The position numbers and the translations under genes were made by a program. The notes under the pieces were generated by a model. It did not search any database and was not told the DNA's origin. It saw only the letters and a list, made by a program, of their open reading frames with translations. Positions 1 to 8,304 of a stretch of DNA of 64,000 nucleotides are shown piece by piece (position 1 is the stretch's first letter; each line of letters begins with the position of its first letter). Source of the stretch: Tianweitania sp. UT-5YL-CI-8. Lineage in GTDB: Bacteria > Pseudomonadota > Alphaproteobacteria > Rhizobiales > Rhizobiaceae. The stretch is taken from positions 519,582 through 583,581 of the forward strand of contig NZ_JASCRR010000003.1 in assembly GCF_030010215.1 (NCBI RefSeq). The letters run 5' to 3'.

Positions 1-1435
1 CCATGGCCAGCGGAAAATTGGTGTCGCGGCCGAGATAGAGCACATGCTTGTAGCGCGAGAGCTCACGTGCCAGCTTTTCGATCTGATCCTCGAGCTTGAG
101 AACCTGGTTGGCGAAACGCGGCGCTTCCGAGAGTTCTCGTACCAACGTCTTTTCCTGCTCCAGCGAAATCGTGCCGCGCGCAGCACCCGCCCTCACCGCA
201 AGCGTCGCCAGCACGGAGAGCTGACAGGTGAATGCCTTGGTCGAGGCAACGCCGATCTCAGGCCCCGCGAGCGTCGGCAGCACGACATCCGACTCGCGCG
301 CCATCGTCGATTCGCGGACATTGACGATGGCACCGATCTTCATCCCGGCCTTGCGGCAATAGCGCAGTGAGGCCAGCGTGTCGGCGGTCTCGCCGGATTG
401 CGAGATGAAGAAGGCCGCGTCTTTGTCGGACAGCGGCATCTCGCGATATCGGAACTCCGACGCGACATCGATGTCGACCGGTAGCCGCGCATAACGCTCG
501 AACCAGTATTTGCCGATCAGCCCTGCAAGGTAGGCGGTGCCGCAAGCGGAAATCGCCAATCGGTCGATCTTGGCGAAGTCGAACGGCAGGTCGAGCGGCT
601 TGGAGACGCCACCGACGAAATCCACGTAATGCGCCAGCGTATGCGAGATCATCTCCGGCTGTTCATGGATTTCCTTCTCCATGAAATGGCGGCGGTTGCC
701 CTTATCGACCATGAACGAAGTGCTGAGCGACTGCTGCCGCCGCCGTTCGACTCTGTTGCCGTCCATATCGAAGATGGACACTTCGTTGCGGCGCACCACA
801 ACCCAGTCGCCATCTTCCAAATAGGTGATCGAGTTGGTGAACGGCGCCAGCGCGATGGCGTCCGAGCCCAGGAACATCTCACCCTCGCCATGGCCGACGG
901 CCAGCGGCGGACCGTTACGCGCTCCGACGATAAGGTCTTCGTCGCCGTCGAACATGATGGCGAGCGCGAAGGCGCCTTCCAGACGCTTGAGCGCCTTGTG
1001 CGCGGCCTCGACAGGCGACAGGCCCTTGGCAACTTCACGCGCTACCAGATGAGCGACCACTTCGGTATCGGTCTGCGAGGTGAAGCTGTAGCCGTCCTGC
1101 TTCAGTTCATCGCGCAGTTCGGCGAAATTTTCGATGATGCCGTTGTGAACGACGGCTACGCCGGTAGAGAAATGCGGATGCGCATTGGTTTCGTTGGGAA
1201 CGCCATGCGTGGCCCAACGGGTGTGGCCGATGCCGATGGAACCGCCCAGCGGTTCGGCCTGCAGCCTGCGCTCGAGATTGATCAGCTTGCCTTCCGCACG
1301 GCGGCGACCCAACGCACCGGAGGCGATGGTGGCAACACCAGCGGAATCATAGCCGCGATATTCCAGCCGCTTGAGAGCGTCCACGATGAGCGGCGCAACA
1401 TCGGCGCTGCCCACAATTGCCACAATACCGCACAT
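1..1435 (-). CDS. glmS: Glutamine--fructose-6-phosphate aminotransferase (isomerizing), 3' end outside window
   Basis: It makes glucosamine-6-phosphate from fructose-6-phosphate and glutamine, the first step to UDP-GlcNAc for peptidoglycan and LPS. The reading frame opens with MCGIVAIVG; Cys2 is the N-terminal nucleophile of the class II glutamine amidotransferase domain. The frame stays open to the window edge, so the C-terminal part of the second sugar-isomerase domain is missing from view. The ATG at 1433-1435 has an AGGAC-like ribosome site just upstream. It follows glmU by about 140 bases on the same strand, so the two steps of the same pathway are probably co-expressed. Confidence 0.95.
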   Translation of the reverse strand, partial: MCGIVAIVGSADVAPLIVDALKRLEYRGYDSAGVATIASGALGRRRAEGKLINLERRLQAEPLGGSIGIGHTRWATHGVPNETNAHPHFSTGVAVVHNGIIENFAELRDELKQDGYSFTSQTDTEVVAHLVAREVAKGLSPVEAAHKALKRLEGAFALAIMFDGDEDLIVGARNGPPLAVGHGEGEMFLGSDAIALAPFTNSITYLEDGDWVVVRRNEVSIFDMDGNRVERRRQQSLSTSFMVDKGNRRHFMEKEIHEQPEMISHTLAHYVDFVGGVSKPLDLPFDFAKIDRLAISACGTAYLAGLIGKYWFERYARLPVDIDVASEFRYREMPLSDKDAAFFISQSGETADTLASLRYCRKAGMKIGAIVNVRESTMARESDVVLPTLAGPEIGVASTKAFTCQLSVLATLAVRAGAARGTISLEQEKTLVRELSEAPRFANQVLKLEDQIEKLARELSRYKHVLYLGRDTNFPLAM

Positions 1436-1574
1436 GTCCTGCCCCCGATCGGTTCAAGCTGCCGACGCCTGCATGGATAAAGCCGATGCAGAGCCGAAAT
1501 CATATTGAATGACGCTTCGTGGCGCTGAAGCGTTTCAGTCGCTGCATCCCTGACAGGATGCGATTGAAATCCGG

Positions 1575-2942
1575 TTACTTCCCAGCTGCTTTTTTCGCGG
1601 CAGCCGCGGAGGCAAGTCGCTCGCGGAGCTCCTTGCCCTTGCCCGGGATGGTCTTCTGCCGTGCCCGGCCGAAGGCCAGCGCATCGGCCGGAACGTTTCC
1701 GGTGATCACGCTGCCCGACGCGACATAGCCGCCATCGCCGATTGAGACGGGTGCGACCAAAGAAGAATTCGAGCCCACAAACGCGCCGGCGCCAATGTCG
1801 GTATGGAATTTCGAGAAGCCGTCATAGTTGCAGGTGATGGTGCCGGCGCCGATATTGGCCTCCGCGCCAACGCGCGCATCGCCGATATAGGTGAGGTGAT
1901 TGACCTTGGCGCCCTTCTCGATGGTGGCGTTCTTGACCTCGCAGAAATTGCCGACCTTGGCTTTTTCATGCAGATCGGCGCCCGGCCTCAGCCGCGCGAA
2001 CGGGCCGATCTGGCTGTGTGCGGCCACCTTCGCGCCCTCGATATGGCTGAACGCGTGGATCACGACATCAGAGGCGACACTCACGCCGGGGCCAAACCAG
2101 ACATTGGGCTCGACCACCGTGTCCGCCCCGATCTCGGTATCGTGTGAGAAATAGACCGTCTCCGGTGCAATCAGCGTCGCCCCTGCCAGCATGGCCTCGC
2201 GGCGTCGGCGTTGCTGCCAGATGCGTTCGGCGTTCGCTAGTTCCGCGCGGTTGTTGATGCCCAATAGGCTTTCGAACGGAGCCTCGATGGCCGCCACGTC
2301 TCGACTTGCCTGTGCAGCGATCTCGACGATATCGGTAAGGTAGTATTCGCCCTTGGCGTTGGCATTGCCGACCTTGTCGAGCAGCGCCAGCGCATGCTGT
2401 CCGGCAATCGCCATCAGCCCGCCATTGCAGAATGTGATCTTGCGCTCTTCGTCGGTGCAGTCCTTTTCCTCGCGAATGGCGGCAAGTTTGCCGTCCTTCT
2501 CGATCAGCCGGCCATAGCCGGTCGGCGCATCGGTACGGAAACCGATGACGACGACGGCTGCACCGTGTGCGAGCTTTTCGCGCGCGGCCTGCAACGGCTC
2601 GGGCGTGACCAGAGGCGTGTCGCCGAACATCACCAGCACATCGTCATAGCCGCGCGCGATAGCTTCCCGCGCAGCCAGAACCGCATGTGCCGTGCCCAGC
2701 CGTTCCGTCTGTTCGAAAGTGCCTGCTGATGAAGCCAGGCCGACTACTGCCTTGCGCACCCGCTCTCCGCCATGGCCAACGACCACGACGACATCGCCCG
2801 CTCCTGCCTGGCGCGTGGCCTTGATGACGTGGGCGACCATCGGCAGGCCCGCGACCGGATGCAGGACCTTGGGCAGCACGCTTTTCATACGCGTTCCTTC
2901 GCCCGCGGCAAGGATGATCGACAGGCAGGTTCTCGGGCTCAT
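1575..2942 (-). CDS. glmU: Bifunctional GlcNAc-1-phosphate uridyltransferase / GlcN-1-phosphate acetyltransferase
   Basis: It catalyses the last two steps to UDP-GlcNAc: acetylation of glucosamine-1-phosphate and uridylyl transfer. The N-terminal pyrophosphorylase domain begins with the LAAGEGTRM nucleotide-binding signature at about residues 11-19. The C-terminal half shows left-handed beta-helix hexapeptide repeats ([31 protein letters not shown]). Its 455 residues fit the family. The ATG at 2942 is preceded by GGAAG five bases upstream. It lies just upstream of glmS in the same direction. Confidence 0.97.
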   Translation of the reverse strand: MSPRTCLSIILAAGEGTRMKSVLPKVLHPVAGLPMVAHVIKATRQAGAGDVVVVVGHGGERVRKAVVGLASSAGTFEQTERLGTAHAVLAAREAIARGYDDVLVMFGDTPLVTPEPLQAAREKLAHGAAVVVIGFRTDAPTGYGRLIEKDGKLAAIREEKDCTDEERKITFCNGGLMAIAGQHALALLDKVGNANAKGEYYLTDIVEIAAQASRDVAAIEAPFESLLGINNRAELANAERIWQQRRRREAMLAGATLIAPETVYFSHDTEIGADTVVEPNVWFGPGVSVASDVVIHAFSHIEGAKVAAHSQIGPFARLRPGADLHEKAKVGNFCEVKNATIEKGAKVNHLTYIGDARVGAEANIGAGTITCNYDGFSKFHTDIGAGAFVGSNSSLVAPVSIGDGGYVASGSVITGNVPADALAFGRARQKTIPGKGKELRERLASAAAAKKAAGK

Positions 2943-3023
2943 TGCGTCTTCCGGATTCGATAACGGGAAAGGCGGATTCGCGCCTTTCTAGCATTACAAG
3001 CGCGTGGCTCCAATGGAGGCGTC

Positions 3024-3770
3024 TTACCCCAATTGACCAAGTGACGGGAACCGCTCAAGAAGCCAATAGGACATGCTCTGGATACCCCCGGTGAGGAAAA
3101 AAATGCCGGCAAGCACAAGCAGCGCGCCCATCACCTTTTCAACGCGGCCGAGATGCACCCGGAAACGGCCGAGAAAGCGCATAAACGCACCTGAAAACAA
3201 CGCCGCGACAAGAAACGGAATGCCAAGCCCGATCGAATAAGCGAACAACAGTAAAGCGCCCTCGCCTACGGTTTCGCGCCCGCCCGCCAGCGTCAGGATC
3301 GGGCCAAGCACCGGACCGATGCATGGAGTCCATCCGAAAGCAAAGGCGAGACCCATCAAATATGCCGCTATGGCGCTTGTCGGCTTGCCGGTGGATTGAA
3401 ACCGCGCCTCGCGCGACAAGAACGGGATGCGAAGCACCCCCAGGAAATTCAGCCCCATCAAGATGATCAGGATGCCCGCGATGATTGCCAGCGGCTCCTG
3501 ATAGACCCGCAACAGCCTGCCGATGCCCGAAGCACCCGCGCCGAGAGCCACGAAGACGGTGGTGAAGCCGAGGACGAAAGCAATGGATGCAGACAGCAAT
3601 GCATTGCGTGTCTGAACCTTGGCGGCGGCGCCGCCCTCGGCGCGGAAATCGTCGACCGACACGCCAGCCATGTAGCAGAGATAAGGCGGAACCAGCGGCA
3701 GAACGCACGGCGACAGGAAAGATAGCGCGCCAGCGCCAACCGCAGTGAGATAGCTTACGTCCAATGCCAT
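3024..3770 (-). CDS. ccdA: CcdA/DsbD-type cytochrome c biogenesis thiol-disulfide transporter
   Basis: This inner-membrane protein moves reducing power from cytoplasmic thioredoxin to periplasmic thiol proteins, typically for cytochrome c maturation. It has about six hydrophobic segments and the two paired-Cys motifs of the family: LSPCVLPLVPPY near the start and GWTPCIGPVLGP in the middle. I start it at the ATG at 3770 (MALDVSYL, 248 residues), not the longer upstream frame, because a GAGG-like site lies at the right distance and the family begins near this residue. No cytochrome maturation genes are adjacent, so the partner is not shown. Confidence 0.9.
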   Translation of the reverse strand: MALDVSYLTAVGAGALSFLSPCVLPLVPPYLCYMAGVSVDDFRAEGGAAAKVQTRNALLSASIAFVLGFTTVFVALGAGASGIGRLLRVYQEPLAIIAGILIILMGLNFLGVLRIPFLSREARFQSTGKPTSAIAAYLMGLAFAFGWTPCIGPVLGPILTLAGGRETVGEGALLLFAYSIGLGIPFLVAALFSGAFMRFLGRFRVHLGRVEKVMGALLVLAGIFFLTGGIQSMSYWLLERFPSLGQLG

Positions 3771-3903
3771 GCCAATCGCCTCAGAAACTGCGGCGGAGAT
3801 ATACCCATCGTACCCTGCTGATTCCAATCACCATTGCGTGGACGAATCCGCGCATGCGTTTGCTGAATTCCGTACGAATGCAGATGGGCTTGGGAGATGT
3901 TGA

Positions 3904-3979
3904 TGGTGAGCGCGCAGGGATTCGAACCCTGGACCTACTGATTAAAAGTCAGTTGCTCTACCGGCTGAGCTACGCGCTC
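3904..3979 (-). tRNA. tRNA-Lys(UUU)
   Basis: Read on the minus strand, the 76-base gene folds as a cloverleaf. The acceptor stem is GAGCGCG/CGCGCTC, the D stem GCTC/GAGC, and the anticodon stem ACTGA/TCAGT with loop CTTTTAA giving anticodon UUU. The T arm carries GGTTCGAACCC. The discriminator is A and the CCA end is encoded in the DNA. Confidence 0.96.
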
Positions 3980-4168
3980 CCCGAAAGGCGATGCCCTTCG
4001 AAGTTGCGCGGACCATAAGGAGGGCGCCAAAAGCGGTCAACCGGAAAATCGCGGATACCGAGTGGAAAGTCGAGGATTTCCCTGCTTCCAGCATACCGCA
4101 TTTGCATGATGTAACGATGTGACCTCACAAATTGTGTAGAACATGCTGAGAGCGACAGGGAACAAACC

Positions 4169-4222
4169 ATGGTGGCGCTCGTTTCCATAGCCAAAGGGAC
4201 GAAACCACCCAGGAGACTATAA
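4169..4222 (+). CDS. Possible 17-residue leader peptide upstream of the BA14K gene
   Basis: An ATG at 4169 with an AGGGA site about eight bases upstream opens a 17-codon frame ([17 protein letters not shown]). Its stop TAA overlaps the ATG of the next gene as TAATG. The BA14K gene has its own AGGAG site inside this frame. Such an overlap would allow translational coupling. There is no homology support and the frame could be chance. Confidence 0.3.
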   Translation: MVALVSIAKGTKPPRRL

Positions 4223-4773
4223 TGAAAAAGCTATTTTCCGGATTGATGGCGACTGCACTTGCCGCCTCTATCTCCCTATCGGGTGCCATTCCGTCTATGG
4301 CTGCACCCGTGATGACAAAACCCGCAACGGCAGAAAACGCATTGGTTCATCAGGTGCAGGATCGCATCTGGCTGCGTCGCAACGGCGATCGCGATGGTCC
4401 GCGTTTCGACCGTGACGGACCTCGCTTCGGCCGTGATCGTGACGGACCCCGCTTTGACCGCCCAAGCCGAGGCGAAGGCGTAAGAATTGTCCGCCGCGGC
4501 GACGATCATTATTACAACGGCCATCGCGGCTATCGCTACCACCGGCCTGGCTACCGCCAGTATAACGGCTTCTGGTTCCCTGCGGCAGCGTTTGTAGCAG
4601 GTGCTATTGTCGGGGGCGCGATCAACAACCAGCCGGCACCGGTCTATCGTGGCAGCGGTGGAAATGCACACGTCCAATGGTGCGCGAACCGTTACCGGTC
4701 ATATCGCGCCTATGACAATACGTTCCAGCCTTATAATGGCGGACGTCAGCAGTGCTATTCGCCTTATAGCTGA
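4222..4773 (+). CDS. BA14K family secreted protein with Arg-Asp-Gly-Pro repeats
   Basis: It is probably exported: residues 1 to about 28 form a signal peptide ([21 protein letters not shown], cut near SMA). Next comes a charged repeat region with three or four copies of RDGPRF(D/G), a His/Tyr-rich stretch, and a hydrophobic segment ([13 protein letters not shown]). The C-terminus has the Cys-Tyr signature of the BA14K family ([14 protein letters not shown] ... QQCYSPYS). The family is named from a Brucella immunoreactive protein with lectin-like activity; the role here is unproven. An AGGAG site lies seven bases before the ATG. A terminator follows. Confidence 0.85.
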   Translation: MKKLFSGLMATALAASISLSGAIPSMAAPVMTKPATAENALVHQVQDRIWLRRNGDRDGPRFDRDGPRFGRDRDGPRFDRPSRGEGVRIVRRGDDHYYNGHRGYRYHRPGYRQYNGFWFPAAAFVAGAIVGGAINNQPAPVYRGSGGNAHVQWCANRYRSYRAYDNTFQPYNGGRQQCYSPYS

Positions 4774-4796
4774 TCTGCGTTAGAAAACATAAATCG

Positions 4797-4823
4797 AAGG
4801 GCCGCGCTCATACTGCGGCCTTT
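4797..4823. terminator. Hairpin terminator between convergent BA14K and DeoR-type genes
   Basis: AAGGGCCGC and GCGGCCTTT form a stem of about nine pairs, including one G-U, around a nine-base loop. On the plus strand TTTCGTTTA follows. It sits between the two converging stop codons and may serve both. Confidence 0.65.
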
Positions 4824-4826
4824 CGT

Positions 4827-5642
4827 TTATTCAGACGAGGATGGCGTTCCATGGCCTCGGGTCTCGATCATTTCAACTTCGGATTCTTCGCAGATGCGGC
4901 GAATGCCGGGAAGATCGCAATAATCTGTGATGAAGGTGTCCATCTGGGACAAATGAGCAATTCGAACCGGGGCTGTCCGCTCGAACTTGGTGCGGTCCGA
5001 TACAAGAATCACATGCCGCGCATTGGCAATAATGGCCTGAGCGACTTTCACTTCACGGAAATCGTAGTCGAGCAGGGCGCCGTCATGGTCGATGGCTGAC
5101 GCGCCAATGACGGCATAATCCACCTTGAACTGCTTGATGAAATCGACAGCCGCCTCGCCCACGATACCGCCGTCTGAACCGCGGACGACCCCGCCCGCAA
5201 TGACCACTTCCATCGTCGGATACACGCGCATCCTGTTGGCGACATTGATGTTGTTCGTAATAACCATCAGGCCTTTATGATCTAGCAGCGCCTTGCCCAC
5301 GGCCTCGGTCGTCGTACCTATGTTCACGAACAGCGAAGCGTTGTCGGGAATGAGTTGTGCGGCGGCCCGCCCGATAGCGTCTTTCTCATCGGCGGCGATT
5401 TTCCGGCGCGCTTCATATTCGAGATTTTCAATGCCCGACGGAAACAACGCGCCGCCATGAATGCGGCTCAACAGGCGCTGATCGCAAAGATCGTTCAAAT
5501 CCTTGCGAATGGTCTGCGGCGTGACCACAAAATGAGCGGCGAGGTCATCGACCAAAACTCGCCCGTTTTCTTTGGCGAGTTGAATGATCTCCGACTGGCG
5601 GGGAGAAAGGTACACGGGGGCGTTTCCAAGTTTCGTTTCCAC
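4827..5642 (-). CDS. DeoR/GlpR family transcriptional regulator
   Basis: This is a likely sugar-phosphate-responsive repressor. The N-terminus has the DeoR winged helix-turn-helix (SPRQSEIIQLAKENGRVLVD, then TPQTIRKDLNDL, about residues 13-55) followed by the conserved SRIHGGA. The C-terminal DeoRC sensor domain follows, with NIGTTTEA, NNINVA, AGG and DYAVIGASAID motifs that match the GlpR branch. The start is a GTG at 5642, as no ATG occurs early in the frame; the ribosome site there is weak. No glycerol genes are next to it, so the regulon cannot be read from the context. Confidence 0.9.
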   Translation of the reverse strand: METKLGNAPVYLSPRQSEIIQLAKENGRVLVDDLAAHFVVTPQTIRKDLNDLCDQRLLSRIHGGALFPSGIENLEYEARRKIAADEKDAIGRAAAQLIPDNASLFVNIGTTTEAVGKALLDHKGLMVITNNINVANRMRVYPTMEVVIAGGVVRGSDGGIVGEAAVDFIKQFKVDYAVIGASAIDHDGALLDYDFREVKVAQAIIANARHVILVSDRTKFERTAPVRIAHLSQMDTFITDYCDLPGIRRICEESEVEMIETRGHGTPSSSE

Positions 5643-5693
5643 GCACTCTAGGCAGAAACGAAACCGATGAAAAGCACCCGTCCGTTGTTTTGC

Positions 5694-6425
5694 TCAGCCG
5701 GTGAAATCCGGGAGGCTTTGGAAAGCAGCCTTCAAAGCGCTGGACCAACCCTCTGAAACCGTTCGGTAATATGGATCATCCAACCCGATCCGCTTCTTAA
5801 GGCCGACCTTGTAGGTGCCATTCTCGTAGAAAAGCAGATCGAGCGGCAGACCAACGGAAAGGTTGGATTTCAGAGTCGAATCGAACGAGACGAGTAAGAG
5901 CTTCATCGTCTCTTCGAGACTCATCTGGCGGTCGTAGGCTCGCACGATAATCGGCTTGCCATATTTGGTTTCGCCGATCTGAAAGAACGGCGTGTCGTCG
6001 CTGCACTCGATAAAATTGCCTTCCGGATAGATCATGAACAGGCGCGGTTCGCTGCCCTTGATCTGGCCACCCAGTATGAAGGACGCGTTGAAATAGGAGT
6101 CAGCCTTCTGTCCGACCGGCGCAGAGCTTGCGATCACCTCTTTCACGGTGTTCCCGACCAGACGCGCGGTCTGGTACATGGACGGCGTTTCCAGCAATGT
6201 CGGGTTTCGATCGGCTACTGCCTTGGTACGTTCGTCGAGCAGGCTGACGACGGCTTGCGTCGTCGCCAGATTGCCTGCCGACATCAGCACGATGACACGC
6301 TCGCCAGGCTCTTCCCAGACCCGCATCTTCTTGAAGGTGGAGATCGAGTCGATACCGGCATTCGTCCGCGTATCGGACATGAACACCAGCCCCTTGTCGA
6401 TCTTAAGCCCCACGCAATAGGTCAT
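5694..6425 (-). CDS. Anbu-type bacterial proteasome-like peptidase
   Basis: This is an Ntn-hydrolase related to 20S proteasome and HslV subunits (Anbu family, COG3484). I start it at the ATG at 6425 because this exposes Thr2 as the N-terminal nucleophile after Met removal (MTYCVGLKIDKGLVFMSDTR); the longer TTG start at 6434 would not. The conserved Asp in SDTRTNAG and the Lys pair in STFKKMR match active-site positions 17 and about 31-33 of the mature chain. It has 243 residues. It is the last gene of a four-gene set with a transglutaminase, an alpha-E protein and an ATP-grasp protein, a grouping seen repeatedly with Anbu. The substrate is unknown. Confidence 0.93.
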   Translation of the reverse strand: MTYCVGLKIDKGLVFMSDTRTNAGIDSISTFKKMRVWEEPGERVIVLMSAGNLATTQAVVSLLDERTKAVADRNPTLLETPSMYQTARLVGNTVKEVIASSAPVGQKADSYFNASFILGGQIKGSEPRLFMIYPEGNFIECSDDTPFFQIGETKYGKPIIVRAYDRQMSLEETMKLLLVSFDSTLKSNLSVGLPLDLLFYENGTYKVGLKKRIGLDDPYYRTVSEGWSSALKAAFQSLPDFTG

Positions 6426-6455
6426 CGAATCCAATCCGGCTAAAGTGAAGCCGGA

Positions 6456-7250
6456 TTACTGCTCCACCGTTATGCGGACTTCAAGGCGTTCTTCGGCTTG
6501 CCCCAACAAAATCCCCGATATGGGCATCGCATCGCGGTAATCTCGCCCCGTGGCCACGGTCACATAGCGTTCGTCAGGTGAAATCCCATTGGCCGCATCG
6601 AATGCCACCCAGCCCAGACGCGGGACATGCGCTTCAGCCCAGGCATGGCTTGCCACCTGCTCCACCACGCCATCCATCAGAAGATAGCCGCTGACATAGC
6701 GCGCTGGAAAGCCGAGCGCCCGCGCCGCTGCGCAAAAAACATGCGCGTGATCCTGGCACACGCCTGCGCCGGCAGCGATGGCCTGCTCGGCAGTCGTTGC
6801 GACATTTGTCTGCCCGGAACTGTAGGCCACCCGCTTGCCGACGACGTCCTTAAGCTCATGCAGACGCTCAAGATCGGCGCCGGCGCCTACGGATGCTACG
6901 ACGGCTGCCACACCCTCGCCCCGCACAGTCAACGGCGTATCCTGCTGATACAGCCAGAGCGGCGCGAAACCGCGATGCTGGCCAAAAACGCCGGCTTTGT
7001 CGGCCGTTTCCACCTCCCCTTCCGCCAGGACCGAGACTGTCTGGAGCGCCCCGCCGATGCTGACCAGGATCGTCTGGTTGCCGAACTGGTCAAGGAAGCG
7101 CACTTCTTCCTGCGCGCCCTCTACGGTCAGCTTCCAGTCAAGGATGGTTTGCAGCGGGCCGGAAACGGGGGTGAGACGCAGCCGCTGCAGTCCGTATCGG
7201 ATGGGCTGGTCGTAGTGATATTCGGTGCGGTGTGTGATTTTCAGGCGCAT
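6456..7250 (-). CDS. Transglutaminase-like cysteine protease family protein (Anbu cluster)
   Basis: The N-terminal beta-sandwich domain begins MRLKITHRTEYHYDQPIRYG. A transglutaminase-like catalytic core follows, with Cys in GAGVCQDHAHVF, His in SHAWAEAHV and Asp in FDAANG, a complete papain-fold triad. It has 264 residues from the ATG at 7250. A TTG at 7265 overlaps the stop of the alpha-E gene as TTGA, so a slightly longer, translationally coupled form is possible. In this cluster it may cut or make isopeptide bonds on the same peptide that the ATP-grasp protein builds; that is inference. Confidence 0.9.
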   Translation of the reverse strand: MRLKITHRTEYHYDQPIRYGLQRLRLTPVSGPLQTILDWKLTVEGAQEEVRFLDQFGNQTILVSIGGALQTVSVLAEGEVETADKAGVFGQHRGFAPLWLYQQDTPLTVRGEGVAAVVASVGAGADLERLHELKDVVGKRVAYSSGQTNVATTAEQAIAAGAGVCQDHAHVFCAAARALGFPARYVSGYLLMDGVVEQVASHAWAEAHVPRLGWVAFDAANGISPDERYVTVATGRDYRDAMPISGILLGQAEERLEVRITVEQ

Positions 7251-7261
7251 GGGCTCGACAC

Positions 7262-8203
7262 TCAATGGAAGCTGTAGTCGAGAGCGACTTGGTCACCGAG
7301 GACCTGATTGTCGCAAATGAAATCGTTCAGGAATTCGTGCAGCCCGGTGTCGAAGATTTCCTTGATCGATCCGTTTTTGAGCTTCGAATAAATCCGCTCG
7401 GACATGGTGTGAGAGCTGTGCAGCTCACCGTAATCCTGCGCCAGCGCCCGCAGATGCTCGGTGATGAAGCGATAGCTGAAGGTCAAAGAGCGCGGCATGC
7501 GCGAATTCAGGATCAGGTAGTCAGCGATATTCGACGGCTTGTAGTCGGCATCGTAGACCCAGCGGTAGGAGCGATGCGCCGAGACGGAACGCAGGATCGA
7601 CTCCCACTGGTAGTTGTCCAGCGTCGACCCTACCCATGAGATCGAGGGCAGCAGCACGTAATACTTCACGTCGAGGATGCGCGCGGTGTTGTCGGCGCGC
7701 TCGATATAAGTGCCGATCTGGTAGAAATCGAAAATCTCGTTGCGCAGCATGGTGCCGAAAAAGGAACCGCGAATGAGCGCCGTCTCGCGCTTGATGGCGT
7801 CGAGCACTTTTGGAAGTTCGCGTTCGTCGATCGGCGAGGCGAGCAGGCGCTTGAGCGACATCCACGCTTCGTTGATGCTTTCCCATGTCTCGCGCGTCAA
7901 CGCGGTTCGAACCATGCGCGCATTGCCGCGCGCGGTCTCGATGGACGAGATCACGCTGGATGGGTTGGACGTGTCGCGTAGCAAGAAGTCCGACACCTCA
8001 CTGGCGGTGTATTCGGTGTACTTCTGCGAGAAGGCCACATCGGCGCCGGCCGACAGCAGTACCGAATTCCACTCCTCCGAAGCGTTCTGGGTTCGTGTCA
8101 AAGCCATGCGCAAGCCAGCATCGATCAGCCGCGCCATATTGTCAGCCCGCTCGATATAGCGGCTCATCCAGTAGAGGCCGTTTGCGGTGCGTCCCAGAAG
8201 CAT
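7262..8203 (-). CDS. Alpha-E domain-containing protein (Anbu cluster)
   Basis: This all-helical protein of the alpha-E (DUF403, COG2307) family is usually found with circularly permuted ATP-grasp proteins. It starts at the ATG at 8203 (MLLGRTANGLYWMSRYIERADN), with a GGAG site in GAGGAGCGGAGAC. The ERADN/ERADNTARILD motifs occur twice (about residues 18-30 and mid-protein), as in the family. It has 313 residues. The function is not known; a role as a partner or modifier of the ligase is inferred from conserved neighbourhood. Its stop overlaps a possible TTG start of the transglutaminase gene. Confidence 0.93.
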   Translation of the reverse strand: MLLGRTANGLYWMSRYIERADNMARLIDAGLRMALTRTQNASEEWNSVLLSAGADVAFSQKYTEYTASEVSDFLLRDTSNPSSVISSIETARGNARMVRTALTRETWESINEAWMSLKRLLASPIDERELPKVLDAIKRETALIRGSFFGTMLRNEIFDFYQIGTYIERADNTARILDVKYYVLLPSISWVGSTLDNYQWESILRSVSAHRSYRWVYDADYKPSNIADYLILNSRMPRSLTFSYRFITEHLRALAQDYGELHSSHTMSERIYSKLKNGSIKEIFDTGLHEFLNDFICDNQVLGDQVALDYSFH

Positions 8204-8304
8204 GAAGTCTCCGCTCCTCGTTGGGGTGGCTTTGCTCAGCCCTGCCCATTTCAATTTAAGCCGTCGCGAACAACGTGCCGGCTGCCTTGCCTCAGACGAC
8301 AAGA

